Shown piece by piece: positions 23,438-31,533 of a DNA stretch of 62,093 bases. Source of the stretch: JAVVUJ01 sp964582545. GTDB taxonomy: Bacteria > Bacillota > Clostridia > Peptostreptococcales > Anaerovoracaceae. Location: NCBI GenBank assembly GCA_964582545.1, contig CAZOSB010000012.1:1-62093 (forward strand), given 5' to 3'. Position numbers and translations under genes: made by a program. The notes under the pieces are model-generated. The model had not been told where the DNA came from, did no database searches, and worked only from the letters and a program-made list of their open reading frames with translations. The first letter of the stretch is position 1, and each line of letters begins with the position of its first letter.

Positions 23438-24808
23438 ATGGATCACAATTTGAAGGATCGAGAACAAGGCGATATTAACACCTCTCCCATGAGAGAAAAA
23501 TACATTGCCGGAAATGTGAAAGGAAATGCCTTGGATATCTACAATCGTGACAAGGCTGTCTTTCTCCATCAAAATTTAAGTACTCCTGTGCTTACCGTGA
23601 TCGACAGAGCAGAGGGAGCTTGGCTGTATGATTTAGATGGGAAAAAGTATCTGGATATGCACGGAAACGGCGTACATAATGCCGGCTTTAACAACGATTA
23701 CATCGTAAAAAAAATGATCAAAGCCTTAGAGGAGAAAAAGACTTTCACTCCCAGAAGGTATACCAACGAAGCGGCAGTGGAGCTGGCTGAAAAACTGGTG
23801 GAGATTTCTCCGGTTGGCTTGGATCGTGTACTCTTTGCCCCCGGAGGCAGTGAGGCCATTGAAATGGCAATTACCTTGGCAAAACATATCACCGGGAAGT
23901 GGAAGACCTTATCTTTTTGGGATTCCTTTCACGGAGTAGGGTTTCAGGCTTCCAGCGTTGGGGGAGAGCGGCTGTTCAAAAAAGGAAGAGGTCCTTTGGT
24001 TCCCGGCGCACTACACGTGGAATTTCCCAATTATGACAGAAATCCCTGGGGTTTCCATGAAGAAAAGCAAGTGGACGATGAAATCCTCCGAAATATGGAA
24101 AAACTCTTTGAGAAAGAGGGGGAGATCGCTTGCGTGATAGGCGAACCCATTAGCGCGACTCCTGTTGTTCCCAGCACTTATTTTTGGTCGGAAGTCAAAA
24201 AAATGTGTGAAAAGTATGGAGCTTTACTGATCTTTGATGAGGTGATAGAAGGCTTTGGCAGGACGGGAGAAATGTTTGCCTGTCAGCATTTTCTAACTCC
24301 TGATATTTTAGTTATGGGGAAATCCTTGGGTGGCGGAATTCTGCCCTTTGCCGGAATTCTTACAAGAGATGAGTTCAACGTTCTTCAGGATTGTTCCATA
24401 GGGCACTTTACCCATGAAAAAAATGGTTTGTGTGCTGTGGCAGGACTTGGGGAAATTGAATATATTCAGGAAAATAATTTGGTGGAAAACTCTCGCAATT
24501 TGGGGAATCATATTATGGAGAGATTTGAAGTCTTAAAGGAAAAACATCCTATGATCGGTGCAGTGGCGGGTAAAGGGTTGCATATCGGTGTGGACATCGT
24601 TAGGGACAGGGAAACCATGGAGAGAGCCCCATTGGAAGCGGAAAGCCTGATGTACATGTGCATGGAAAAGGGCCTTGCTTTTAAACTGATTGAAGGAAAC
24701 ATTATAACCCTTCGCCCCTCTCTTTTGATCACCTTAGAGGAAGCTGATTTTATAGTGGATACCATAGCGGAGGCTCTTAATAGAGTTGAGCAAGGGGAAA
24801 GCTATTAA
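23438..24808 (+). CDS. class III PLP enzyme (aminotransferase or lyase, PbfA-like)
   Basis: A 456-residue class III fold PLP enzyme. The cofactor lysine is Lys295 in VMGKSLGGG, and FDEVIEGFGRTG holds the PLP-binding Asp. The N terminus (FLHQNLSTPVL, YLDMHGNGVHNAGF) resembles what I recall of (R)-1-hydroxy-2-aminoethylphosphonate ammonia-lyases (PbfA) more than ornithine or GABA aminotransferases, but that match is from memory. The other possibility is the missing N-acetyl-aminopimelate aminotransferase, since dapH is just upstream and class III enzymes (ArgD/DapC) do this in other bacteria. Its own promoter argues against obligate lysine control. A thioesterase gene follows after 74 bases. 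The substrate is not known. Confidence 0.6.
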   Translation: MDHNLKDREQGDINTSPMREKYIAGNVKGNALDIYNRDKAVFLHQNLSTPVLTVIDRAEGAWLYDLDGKKYLDMHGNGVHNAGFNNDYIVKKMIKALEEKKTFTPRRYTNEAAVELAEKLVEISPVGLDRVLFAPGGSEAIEMAITLAKHITGKWKTLSFWDSFHGVGFQASSVGGERLFKKGRGPLVPGALHVEFPNYDRNPWGFHEEKQVDDEILRNMEKLFEKEGEIACVIGEPISATPVVPSTYFWSEVKKMCEKYGALLIFDEVIEGFGRTGEMFACQHFLTPDILVMGKSLGGGILPFAGILTRDEFNVLQDCSIGHFTHEKNGLCAVAGLGEIEYIQENNLVENSRNLGNHIMERFEVLKEKHPMIGAVAGKGLHIGVDIVRDRETMERAPLEAESLMYMCMEKGLAFKLIEGNIITLRPSLLITLEEADFIVDTIAEALNRVEQGESY

Positions 24809-24882
24809 GTTATATAAATACAGTAACATTGACTAACATGGACGGGAGCAAAAGCAACCGTTGGAAATGAAAGAGGAGAAAG

Positions 24883-25302
24883 ATGAAAGAACATATCGTA
24901 TCACATTTAATAAAATCAGAAGATTTAAACCACCATGGCACCTTATTTGCCGGAAGATCCGCAGAATGGTTGGTGGAAGCCGCCTTTATAGCGGCTGCGG
25001 CGGAGCACAGGAGACCACAGGATGTTCTTTGCGTCAATATCCACGGTTTTATTTTTAAAAAGCCCGTTCAAAAAGGTGAAATCCTTACCCTGAAATCAAG
25101 GATTGCTAAAGTTGGAGACACCAGCATTACCGTATATGTAAAGGCAGAGTCTGAAATCGCAGGTGAAAAAAATGTAGATGGATACTTAACCTTTGTCTGT
25201 GTAGAGCCGGATACGAAGCATAAAAGAGCTCACAGCATCGTTTTAGATGAACCGGAGGATGCAGAAGAGGCGGAAATTAGAAATCGTATAGCAAACTTAT
25301 GA
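24883..25302 (+). CDS. hotdog-fold acyl-CoA thioesterase
   Basis: A 139-residue single hotdog domain. LNHHGTLFAGRSAEWLVEAA (about residues 14-33) is the acyl-CoA thioesterase signature, with the N-x-x-G-x-x-F-G/AG core and the acidic residue of the following helix. It hydrolyses acyl-CoA in the cytoplasm, but chain length cannot be read from sequence. Related hotdog proteins act as aminoacyl-CoA ammonia-lyases; this one lacks their N-terminal pattern, so thioesterase is preferred. GAGGAG at 24873-24878 fits the ATG at 24883. Its stop overlaps the sfsA start (ATGA), so the two are coupled. Confidence 0.82.
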   Translation: MKEHIVSHLIKSEDLNHHGTLFAGRSAEWLVEAAFIAAAAEHRRPQDVLCVNIHGFIFKKPVQKGEILTLKSRIAKVGDTSITVYVKAESEIAGEKNVDGYLTFVCVEPDTKHKRAHSIVLDEPEDAEEAEIRNRIANL

Positions 25303-25979
25303 TCTATACCAACATAAAACAAGGAAGGTTTTTGGCTCGTCCCAATCGTTTTATTGCTCACGTGGAAATCCAAGGGGAATTTCATGTAGCTCATGTGAAA
25401 AATACCGGAAGGTGCAGAGAACTGCTCCTTCCGGGTTCCACAATATTCTTGCAGGAATTTGACAGCCCCACCAGAAAAACCAAATTTGATCTCATATCCG
25501 TCTATAAGGAGGACAAGCTCATCAATATGGACAGTCAAGTACCAAACAAGGTTTTTTCTGAATGGATTCGAGCTGGAAATCTATTTGAAGGGGTCAGGCT
25601 TATAAAACCGGAGACCACTTATGGTAATTCCAGATTGGACTTTTATGTTGAAACGGAGCATAAAAAAATTTTGGTTGAGGTGAAGGGCGTCACCTTAGAA
25701 GAAAATGGAGTAGCCATGTTTCCCGATGCCCCTACAGAGCGGGGCATCAAGCATGTGAAGGAGCTGGAAGAAAGCTTAAAGTTTGGTTATGAAGCTTATG
25801 TGGTATTCATCATACAAATGAAGGATATCCTGTACTTTACCCCCAATGCCGTTATGCACAAAGCCTTTGCAGATGCGGTGAAACAAGCGGCAAAGACTGG
25901 TGTAAAGGTGTTGGCATTAGATTGTGAAGTCACTGAAAACTCCATCTTACCGGGAAATTTGATAGATGTAAAATTATAG
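25299..25979 (+). CDS. sfsA: SfsA family nuclease
   Basis: SfsA proteins were named for stimulation of sugar fermentation and are now seen as DNA-binding nucleases. The 226-residue product has the N-terminal OB-like domain (FLARPNRFIAHVE, KNTGRCRELL) and the nuclease-like domain with RLDFY and EVKGVTL (the D-x-E-x-K pattern of restriction-type folds, about 110-135), and FPDAPTERG. Its start overlaps the thioesterase stop by four bases. The link to selenium genes downstream is probably positional. Length is standard for the family. Confidence 0.92.
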   Translation: MIYTNIKQGRFLARPNRFIAHVEIQGEFHVAHVKNTGRCRELLLPGSTIFLQEFDSPTRKTKFDLISVYKEDKLINMDSQVPNKVFSEWIRAGNLFEGVRLIKPETTYGNSRLDFYVETEHKKILVEVKGVTLEENGVAMFPDAPTERGIKHVKELEESLKFGYEAYVVFIIQMKDILYFTPNAVMHKAFADAVKQAAKTGVKVLALDCEVTENSILPGNLIDVKL

Positions 25980-26006
25980 ATTGAAATAAACGGAGAAGAA
26001 AAATAC

Positions 26007-26297
26007 ATGGAAAATGGATTTTATGTTATGACATTTCATTCCACGGCTCATAGCATACAAACGGAGAAATTGGCGAAGGAAAGGTTCAAAATCGTTACTA
26101 TGCCTACTCCTACTGAGATCAGTGCCAATTGTGGATTAGCTTTAAAATTTTCTGAAGTTAATAAAAAGGAATTATTCCTCTTTTTGGATACGCTGAAAAT
26201 CCCTTATGATTTGTATAAGCTCAGCAATGAAAAAATCAATGGACGACGGCAGGCAGAAAAGATTGACTTAACCATAGAGAAAGAGGCAGAAGGATGA
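26007..26297 (+). CDS. DUF3343 putative Se/S carrier-like protein
   Basis: A 96-residue protein of the DUF3343 family. The N-terminal FYVMTFHSTAHSIQTEKLAKE and the central TPTEISANCGLALKF are the family signature, with a conserved Cys in SANCG. DUF3343 proteins co-occur in genomes with labile-selenium proteins and are thought to carry or accept sulfur or selenium, but no enzyme activity is established. Its stop overlaps the start of the cysteine-desulfurase-like gene (ATGA), which predicts a functional pair. AGGAG-like GGAGAAG precedes the ATG. Confidence 0.8.
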   Translation: MENGFYVMTFHSTAHSIQTEKLAKERFKIVTMPTPTEISANCGLALKFSEVNKKELFLFLDTLKIPYDLYKLSNEKINGRRQAEKIDLTIEKEAEG

Positions 26298-27436
26298 TTT
26301 ATTTAGACAATGCAGCTACCTCCTTTCCCAAACCCAATTCTGTCATTAAAGCAGTGCGGGATTGCTTGCAAAATAACTGTGCGAACCCAGGAAGAGCTGG
26401 TCATCGGCTCGCCTTGCAGGGAGCACGGCAAGTGTATGAATGCAGAGAATTGATGGCAAGTTTTTTTCATATTGAAGATCCCATGCGTTTGATCTTTACC
26501 TCCAACGGCACGGATTCTTTGAATGTAGCTCTTAAGGGCAGTCTAAAATCAGGGGATCATGTAATTACCACAGTTATGGAGCACAATTCCGTACTCAGAC
26601 CTCTGGCGACCTTAGAACAAAAGGGGGTGAAGGTTACCGTATTGCCTTGTACCAAGGAGGGAAAGCTTTCTTTAGAGGATGTAAAAAAAGCCATCCGACC
26701 TGAAAGCAAGCTTGTGGTAACGACCCATGCTTCCAATCTTACAGGAGGAATCTTTGACATCAAGGAAATTGGTGGTTTTTGCAGAGAAAAGGGTTTGCTT
26801 TATCTGGTGGATGCTGCTCAGAGTGCAGGAGTTTTAGATCTGGATGTACAAGATATGAAGATAGATATGTTGGCTGCTCCGGGGCATAAATCTCTCTTTG
26901 CAATGCAAGGCACAGGAGTCCTGTATGTTGGAGAACGGTGCAAGGTGGAAACCTTAAAGGAGGGTGGAACAGGCAGCAATTCTTTTGATTCTCATCAACC
27001 GGATGTACTGCCAGATAGATATGAGAGCGGAACGCTAAACCTTCCGGGAATACTATCCTTGGGTGCAGGTCTTTCCTTTATCAATCAAGAGGGAATAAAA
27101 ACGATTCGAGAGAAGGAAAGTGAGTTGTCGGCACTTTTTTTAGAAAAGGTGCTAAACATAGACGGAGTTACCGTGTATGGAGGGGAAACCATGGAACAAA
27201 GAGTGGCAGTCATTGCCTTGAATTTGGAGGGTTTGGATTCCTCAGAGCTTGCTTTTCGTCTGGACGAAGAATACGATATCTGTACCAGAAGTGGTTTCCA
27301 TTGTGCGCCCTTAGCGCATCAAGCACTAGAAACCCACCACACGGGATCGGTGCGATTCAGTATAGGATATTTCAACACAAAAGAGGAAATTTTGAATACG
27401 GTGGATGCTCTTTATAGAATTTCTAAAAATGGATAA
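26294..27436 (+). CDS. cysteine-desulfurase-like class V PLP enzyme
   Basis: A 380-residue class V PLP enzyme of the EF2568-like subgroup. The N terminus MIYLDNAATSFPKP, the cofactor Lys199 in APGHKS and the reactive Cys337 in RSGFHCAP are present. It would mobilise sulfur or selenium from cysteine or selenocysteine. In comparative genomics this subgroup tracks with SelD in genomes that have selenium-dependent molybdenum hydroxylases. Here it is translationally coupled to the DUF3343 gene, with yedF 73 bases on. A general IscS role is less likely because there is no iscU or mnmA nearby. Confidence 0.85.
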   Translation: MIYLDNAATSFPKPNSVIKAVRDCLQNNCANPGRAGHRLALQGARQVYECRELMASFFHIEDPMRLIFTSNGTDSLNVALKGSLKSGDHVITTVMEHNSVLRPLATLEQKGVKVTVLPCTKEGKLSLEDVKKAIRPESKLVVTTHASNLTGGIFDIKEIGGFCREKGLLYLVDAAQSAGVLDLDVQDMKIDMLAAPGHKSLFAMQGTGVLYVGERCKVETLKEGGTGSNSFDSHQPDVLPDRYESGTLNLPGILSLGAGLSFINQEGIKTIREKESELSALFLEKVLNIDGVTVYGGETMEQRVAVIALNLEGLDSSELAFRLDEEYDICTRSGFHCAPLAHQALETHHTGSVRFSIGYFNTKEEILNTVDALYRISKNG

Positions 27437-27509
27437 AGTGTGAGCATGAGTTATGAATATATTTGAAAAAACCATTTCTGACATAGCAATAATAAACAGG
27501 AGGAAAGTC

Positions 27510-28106
27510 ATGTATAAAATTGATGCCAAGGGTTGGTTGTGTCCTAAGCCTGTCATTGAAACGAAAAAATTATTGGATTCCATAACGGATGGTGAGGTTT
27601 GTACCTTGGTTGACAATGAAACCTCAGTAGAAAATTTAAAAAGATTTGCCCAAAGCTCCGGTTATGGAGTGGAAAATCAAAAGGAAGGGGATCTCTTTAA
27701 GGTTGTAATTACTAAGGGTGATGGCTCCCAGGTAACGGAAACTTCTTCAGTAACGCAAGCTTCCTCAGAAGGCAGTTTAATCATCGTAATTTCTAGCGAT
27801 AGGTTAGGTTACGGAGAAGAAGAACTGGGAAAGAGCCTTATGAAAGGTTACCTGTATGCTTTGACGGAAGCGAGCAAAAAACCAAAGACCTTAATCTTTA
27901 TGAACAGCGGTGTTTCCTTGACTTCTCAGGGAACGGAGGCTTTGGAAAGTCTTCAAGAATTGGAAAAACAAGGTGTGGAAATTTTATCCTGTGGGGCATG
28001 TCTAAACTTCTATAACTTGTCAGAGAAGCTGGTCATCGGGGAAGCTTCCAACATGTATCACTTTGTAGAATTGATGAATGGAGCTACCAATACCATCAAG
28101 CTTTAA
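27510..28106 (+). CDS. yedF: YedF, selenium-metabolism sulfurtransferase-like protein
   Basis: A 198-residue two-domain protein. The N-terminal TusA-like domain (about 1-70) has the active Cys11 in LCPKP. The C-terminal DsrE-like domain (about 90-198) ends with a SCGACLNFY cysteine pair. This domain order and length define the selenium-associated YedF family, as opposed to the short E. coli YedF. The frame opens at 27453, but AGGAGG at 27499-27504 places the start at 27510, where the protein begins MYKIDAKG. It probably acts with the preceding desulfurase-like enzyme in moving selenium or sulfur. selD and the hydroxylase genes are not in the window. Confidence 0.88.
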   Translation: MYKIDAKGWLCPKPVIETKKLLDSITDGEVCTLVDNETSVENLKRFAQSSGYGVENQKEGDLFKVVITKGDGSQVTETSSVTQASSEGSLIIVISSDRLGYGEEELGKSLMKGYLYALTEASKKPKTLIFMNSGVSLTSQGTEALESLQELEKQGVEILSCGACLNFYNLSEKLVIGEASNMYHFVELMNGATNTIKL

Positions 28107-28145
28107 TATTTGAATGTCTAATTTAAAAAACGAGAAAATGACGGA

Positions 28146-28210
28146 ATCAAAGATCTTATTTTTTTATGTCGCTCGCAAGGAGCGACTCTTCGCAATGTAC
28201 GTTCTTTGAT
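28146..28210. other. nested inverted repeats downstream of yedF
   Basis: ATCAAAGA (28146-28153) pairs with TCTTTGAT (28203-28210), enclosing a 7-pair hairpin GTCGCTC (28168-28174) / GAGCGAC (28180-28186). A third small stem, ATATCG / CGATAT, follows near 28220-28235. There is no coding frame. A T run (28158-28165) lies inside, so this is not an ordinary terminator for yedF. Confidence 0.5.
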
Positions 28211-28246
28211 ATTACAGAAATATCGAAAGCGATATCTTCTAGTTAT

Positions 28247-28300
28247 AAAAAAAGATTTGCCGATGCCAAAATTCAAGCTTAGAATCATGGCACCGGCAAA
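28247..28300 (-). terminator. terminator of the P-type ATPase gene
   Basis: On the minus strand TTTGCCGGTGCCA (28300-28288) pairs with TGGCATCGGCAAA (28268-28256) with one mismatch. It is followed by a seven-base T run (28253-28247 on that strand). The hairpin starts three bases from the ATPase stop codon. Confidence 0.8.
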
Positions 28301-28302
28301 AT

Positions 28303-30960
28303 TTATGACCTTTTAAATATCAATCTTAAGAACACCCTCAATTCATGAATCCAAAGGGGGCTTGTGGCCAATCCGGCCAACAAAAGCCACTCGTTGAGTG
28401 TCAATTCTGTGGTGCCGAAGATTTCTTCTAAAAAGGCAATCTCCGTAACTGCAATCTGCAAACCAAGTCCTACGATAAATGCAACCATCATCATCTTATT
28501 GTTAAAATGATTGATTCTAAAGATGGATCGATTGATATTTCGCATTCCTACAGCATTAAAAAGTTGAGAGACGGCTAGTACGGTAAAGGCGTAAGTTTGA
28601 GACTTTATCATAATTTCTGGATTTGCAAAGACGCCTTTTAGACTGTCAATGGTAATCTGCATTCCACTGTCCATCAAAGTTATGACAGGGGTATAAAGGA
28701 AAGCAAACAAGGTGGTCACCCCTACCACACAACCAAACAGTATGGTTAGGAACAACCCTCCGTTGGCGAATAAGCTTTCCTGAGGATTTCGGGGAGGTTG
28801 TTTCATAATATCGGGATCTCCGTTATCGGTACCCAAAGCCAAACCGGGCAGAGAGTCTGTAATCAGGTTCACCCATAGGATGTGAATCGCCTTTAAAGGT
28901 GAGGGCAATCCAACAACGATAGCGATAAACATGGTGATGATCTCACCCAGATTGGAAGATAGCAAGAAAATCACGGATTTCTTAATATTGTTATAAATAT
29001 TTCTTCCTTCTTCTATGGCATTTTCTATGGTAGCAAAATTATCATCGGTCAGAACCATGTCTGCCGCACCCTTTGCTACATCCGTACCCGTGATTCCCAT
29101 AGCGACGCCGATATCCGCTGTTTTTAAGGATGGAGCATCGTTGACACCATCTCCTGTCATGGAAACGATGTGACCGTGAGATTTAAAGGCCTTCACGATA
29201 GAAACTTTGTTTTCCGGTGATACTCTGGCAAATACACGAAGCTTGGGAACCGCTGCATTGAGCTGTTCTTGACTCATTTGATTCAATTCATCTCCGGAGA
29301 TACATTGCTCGGGACTGTCTGCAATACCTAAATCCTTCGCAATAGCAAAGGCTGTATCCTTATGGTCTCCTGTAATCATGATGGTGGTAATGGAAGCACC
29401 CTTGAAAATTTCAACCGCTCCTTTAGCTTCTGGTCGGGCCGGGTCGATCATGCCCACTAAACCCACAAAGGTAAGCCCTTTTTCATCTGCGGATTCATCG
29501 TCATATTCAAAGGCCAACGCTAACACCCTGAGAGCTTGAGAGGACATTTGACCAGAGGCATTCATCAATCGTGACTTATCCTCCTCAGTAATCGGTTTTG
29601 TAACTCCATTTTCCAGGAGAGAAACACAGTTTTTTAGTATTTGATCGATGGCGCCCTTGGTGTAAGCGATTACCTTACCATCGCTGTTCTTATGAACGGT
29701 GGTCATCATTTTTCTGTCGGAATCAAAGGCTTGTTCGTTAATACGAGGAGCATCCACCTCCAATTGTTTCTTAGGTACCCCAAGGCTGTTACCCAAATCT
29801 AACAGTGCCAGTTCGGTAGGGTCACCCAAGCGATTATCTCCCTGAATGGAGGCATCCGTGCATAGGATCAATCCGTCAATAAGAAGCTTATGGTCATCAT
29901 AGGAGACATCTTTTAGATCCTTCATTTGATCATTGCAAAATAACTTTGTAACCGTCATTTTATTTTGTGTTAAGGTACCTGTTTTATCAGAGCAGACGAC
30001 TGTCACAGCTCCCAAGGTTTCTACAGCAGGAAGCTTTCGTACGATGGTATTTACCTTTACCATCTTCTGCACTCCAAGCGCTAGAACGATGGTCACCACG
30101 GCGGGAAGACCTTCAGGGATCGCTGCCACTGCCAAGGATATGGCTGTAAGCAACATTTCTACCACGTCTCTCCCTTGCAATACGGCTACAGCAAAGAGGG
30201 AAACGCATAAGATGACTGCCAGAATACCTAGCATTTTGCCTAAACCTGCCAATCTTTTTTGCAGTGGTGTCATTTCTTCTACCGTCTCATTGATGATTTG
30301 AGCGATTTTTCCGATTTCCGTATTCATACCGGTCTTGACCACCACACCTTCTCCGCGTCCATAGGCCACATTGGTGGAAAGGTAAGCCATATTCAATCGA
30401 TCTCCCAAGGTGACCTCCCCTTGGGCAATGAAATTAGCATCTTTATCCACAGGCACGGATTCTCCGGTTAGGGAGGATTCTTCCACCTTCATATTGACTG
30501 TAGAAGTAAGCCTCAAATCTGCAGGGATTACACGACCTGCTTCTAAAATCACCACATCTCCGACAACTAGGTCTGATGCCGGAATTTCGGTCATTTGACC
30601 ATCCCTCTTTACAAGGGCATTGGGGCTGGATAATTGTTTTAAGGCTTCCAATGATTTTTCGGCTTTGTTTTCCTGAACCATACCGATGATGGCGTTCAAA
30701 AGGATGACGGCTAAAATGATTACCCCGTCACTGTATTCTTTTAAGAAAACCGAGATAGCAACAGCCGCAAGTAAGATATATATCATAGGATCCTTCAGCT
30801 GTGAAAAGAACATTTGCACTTTGGTTTTCTTTTTTCCTTCATCAAAAATATTGGGACCGTTTTGCTCCAGACGGAGTTTTGCCTCTTGTGCGGATAGACC
30901 TGTAGCTAGTTTGGTCGTTAGCTCTTGTTCCACCTGTGAAACTTCTTTCTGTTCAAACAT
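28303..30960 (-). CDS. calcium-type P-type ATPase (P2B/PMCA-like)
   Basis: Cation-exporting P-type ATPase of 885 residues in the membrane. Features in order: cation-ATPase N-terminal domain, TGES actuator motif, membrane motif PEGLP in helix 4, phosphorylation site DKTGT, nucleotide domain, GDGVNDAPSLK hinge, then helices 5-10 with NLITDSLPGLALG, whose Asn and Asp are calcium ligands. This pattern fits Ca2+ (PMCA/SERCA-like, as in Listeria LMCA1). Mn2+ cannot be excluded. The start at 30960 is used because GGAAGG lies upstream; an in-frame ATG at 30975 has no ribosome site. It is divergent from yerC. Confidence 0.92.
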   Translation of the reverse strand: MFEQKEVSQVEQELTTKLATGLSAQEAKLRLEQNGPNIFDEGKKKTKVQMFFSQLKDPMIYILLAAVAISVFLKEYSDGVIILAVILLNAIIGMVQENKAEKSLEALKQLSSPNALVKRDGQMTEIPASDLVVGDVVILEAGRVIPADLRLTSTVNMKVEESSLTGESVPVDKDANFIAQGEVTLGDRLNMAYLSTNVAYGRGEGVVVKTGMNTEIGKIAQIINETVEEMTPLQKRLAGLGKMLGILAVILCVSLFAVAVLQGRDVVEMLLTAISLAVAAIPEGLPAVVTIVLALGVQKMVKVNTIVRKLPAVETLGAVTVVCSDKTGTLTQNKMTVTKLFCNDQMKDLKDVSYDDHKLLIDGLILCTDASIQGDNRLGDPTELALLDLGNSLGVPKKQLEVDAPRINEQAFDSDRKMMTTVHKNSDGKVIAYTKGAIDQILKNCVSLLENGVTKPITEEDKSRLMNASGQMSSQALRVLALAFEYDDESADEKGLTFVGLVGMIDPARPEAKGAVEIFKGASITTIMITGDHKDTAFAIAKDLGIADSPEQCISGDELNQMSQEQLNAAVPKLRVFARVSPENKVSIVKAFKSHGHIVSMTGDGVNDAPSLKTADIGVAMGITGTDVAKGAADMVLTDDNFATIENAIEEGRNIYNNIKKSVIFLLSSNLGEIITMFIAIVVGLPSPLKAIHILWVNLITDSLPGLALGTDNGDPDIMKQPPRNPQESLFANGGLFLTILFGCVVGVTTLFAFLYTPVITLMDSGMQITIDSLKGVFANPEIMIKSQTYAFTVLAVSQLFNAVGMRNINRSIFRINHFNNKMMMVAFIVGLGLQIAVTEIAFLEEIFGTTELTLNEWLLLAGLATSPLWIHELRVFLRLIFKRS

Positions 30961-31022
30961 AATTGTTCCTTCCATTAATATAATATTTTTAGGTTTTTAA
31001 TTTAATTTTATATGTAATTATT

Positions 31023-31052
31023 ATTATATACGATTTTTATAGGATTAAGCAA
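31023..31052 (-). promoter_or_regulatory. promoter of the P-type ATPase gene
   Basis: On the minus strand, TTGCTT (31052-31047) and TATAAT (31028-31023) with an 18-base spacer. It lies about 60 bases before the ATPase start and is divergent from the yerC promoter. Confidence 0.5.
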
Positions 31053-31146
31053 CATTCATCAACTTTTACCTCTTTTTAATTTAATCATTTCTATTATTAT
31101 AAATAGAAGTGACGAAATAACTTTTAAGACGATAACTTTTAATAGA

Positions 31147-31175
31147 TTGTAATATGACTCAATTACTGATATACT
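31147..31175 (+). promoter_or_regulatory. promoter of yerC
   Basis: TTGTAA at 31147-31152 and TATACT at 31170-31175 with a 17-base spacer. It lies about 45 bases upstream of the chosen yerC start. Confidence 0.65.
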
Positions 31176-31220
31176 ATCATGATAAAGTGATAAAGTATGA
31201 AAGGTAAGGTGAAATCAACC

Positions 31221-31532
31221 ATGACATATAATTCAAAATTCCAAAATAAAGAGGTGGACGAGCTATTTAAAGCGATTTTATCCTTAAACAATCAGGAAGA
31301 ATGTTATCGTTTTTTTGAAGATTTATTTACTATTAATGAACTACATGCCATTTCTCAGCGACTGCAAGTGGCAAGGATGCTCTCTGAACATAAGAAATAC
31401 AATGAGATCGAGGAAATCACAAAAGCCAGCACTGCCACCATAAGCCGGGTCAATAAGTGCCTGAATTACGGGGCTGAGGGATACAAGATGATCTTATCCA
31501 GACTTGAAAACAGTGAAAAAACTGAGGAATAA
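31221..31532 (+). CDS. YerC/YecD family TrpR-like DNA-binding protein
   Basis: A 103-residue all-helical protein of the YerC/YecD family, related to the Trp repressor fold. The helix-turn-helix is in EITKASTATISRVNKCLNYG (about residues 65-84), preceded by the family block INELHAISQRLQVARML. The ligand and target genes are unknown. The ATG at 31221 has AAGGTG ahead of it; an earlier in-frame ATG at 31197 lacks a ribosome site. The stop lies one base from the stop of the convergent MFS gene. It is not next to tryptophan genes, so a tryptophan role is not implied. Confidence 0.85.
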   Translation: MTYNSKFQNKEVDELFKAILSLNNQEECYRFFEDLFTINELHAISQRLQVARMLSEHKKYNEIEEITKASTATISRVNKCLNYGAEGYKMILSRLENSEKTEE

Positions 31533-31533
31533 C

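Noticed and set aside
24883..25302. 3-aminobutyryl-CoA or beta-alanyl-CoA ammonia-lyase (lysine or alanine fermentation)
   Set aside because: Those hotdog proteins are similar in size, but the LNHHGTLFAGR signature here is that of acyl-CoA thioesterases and no fermentation genes flank it.
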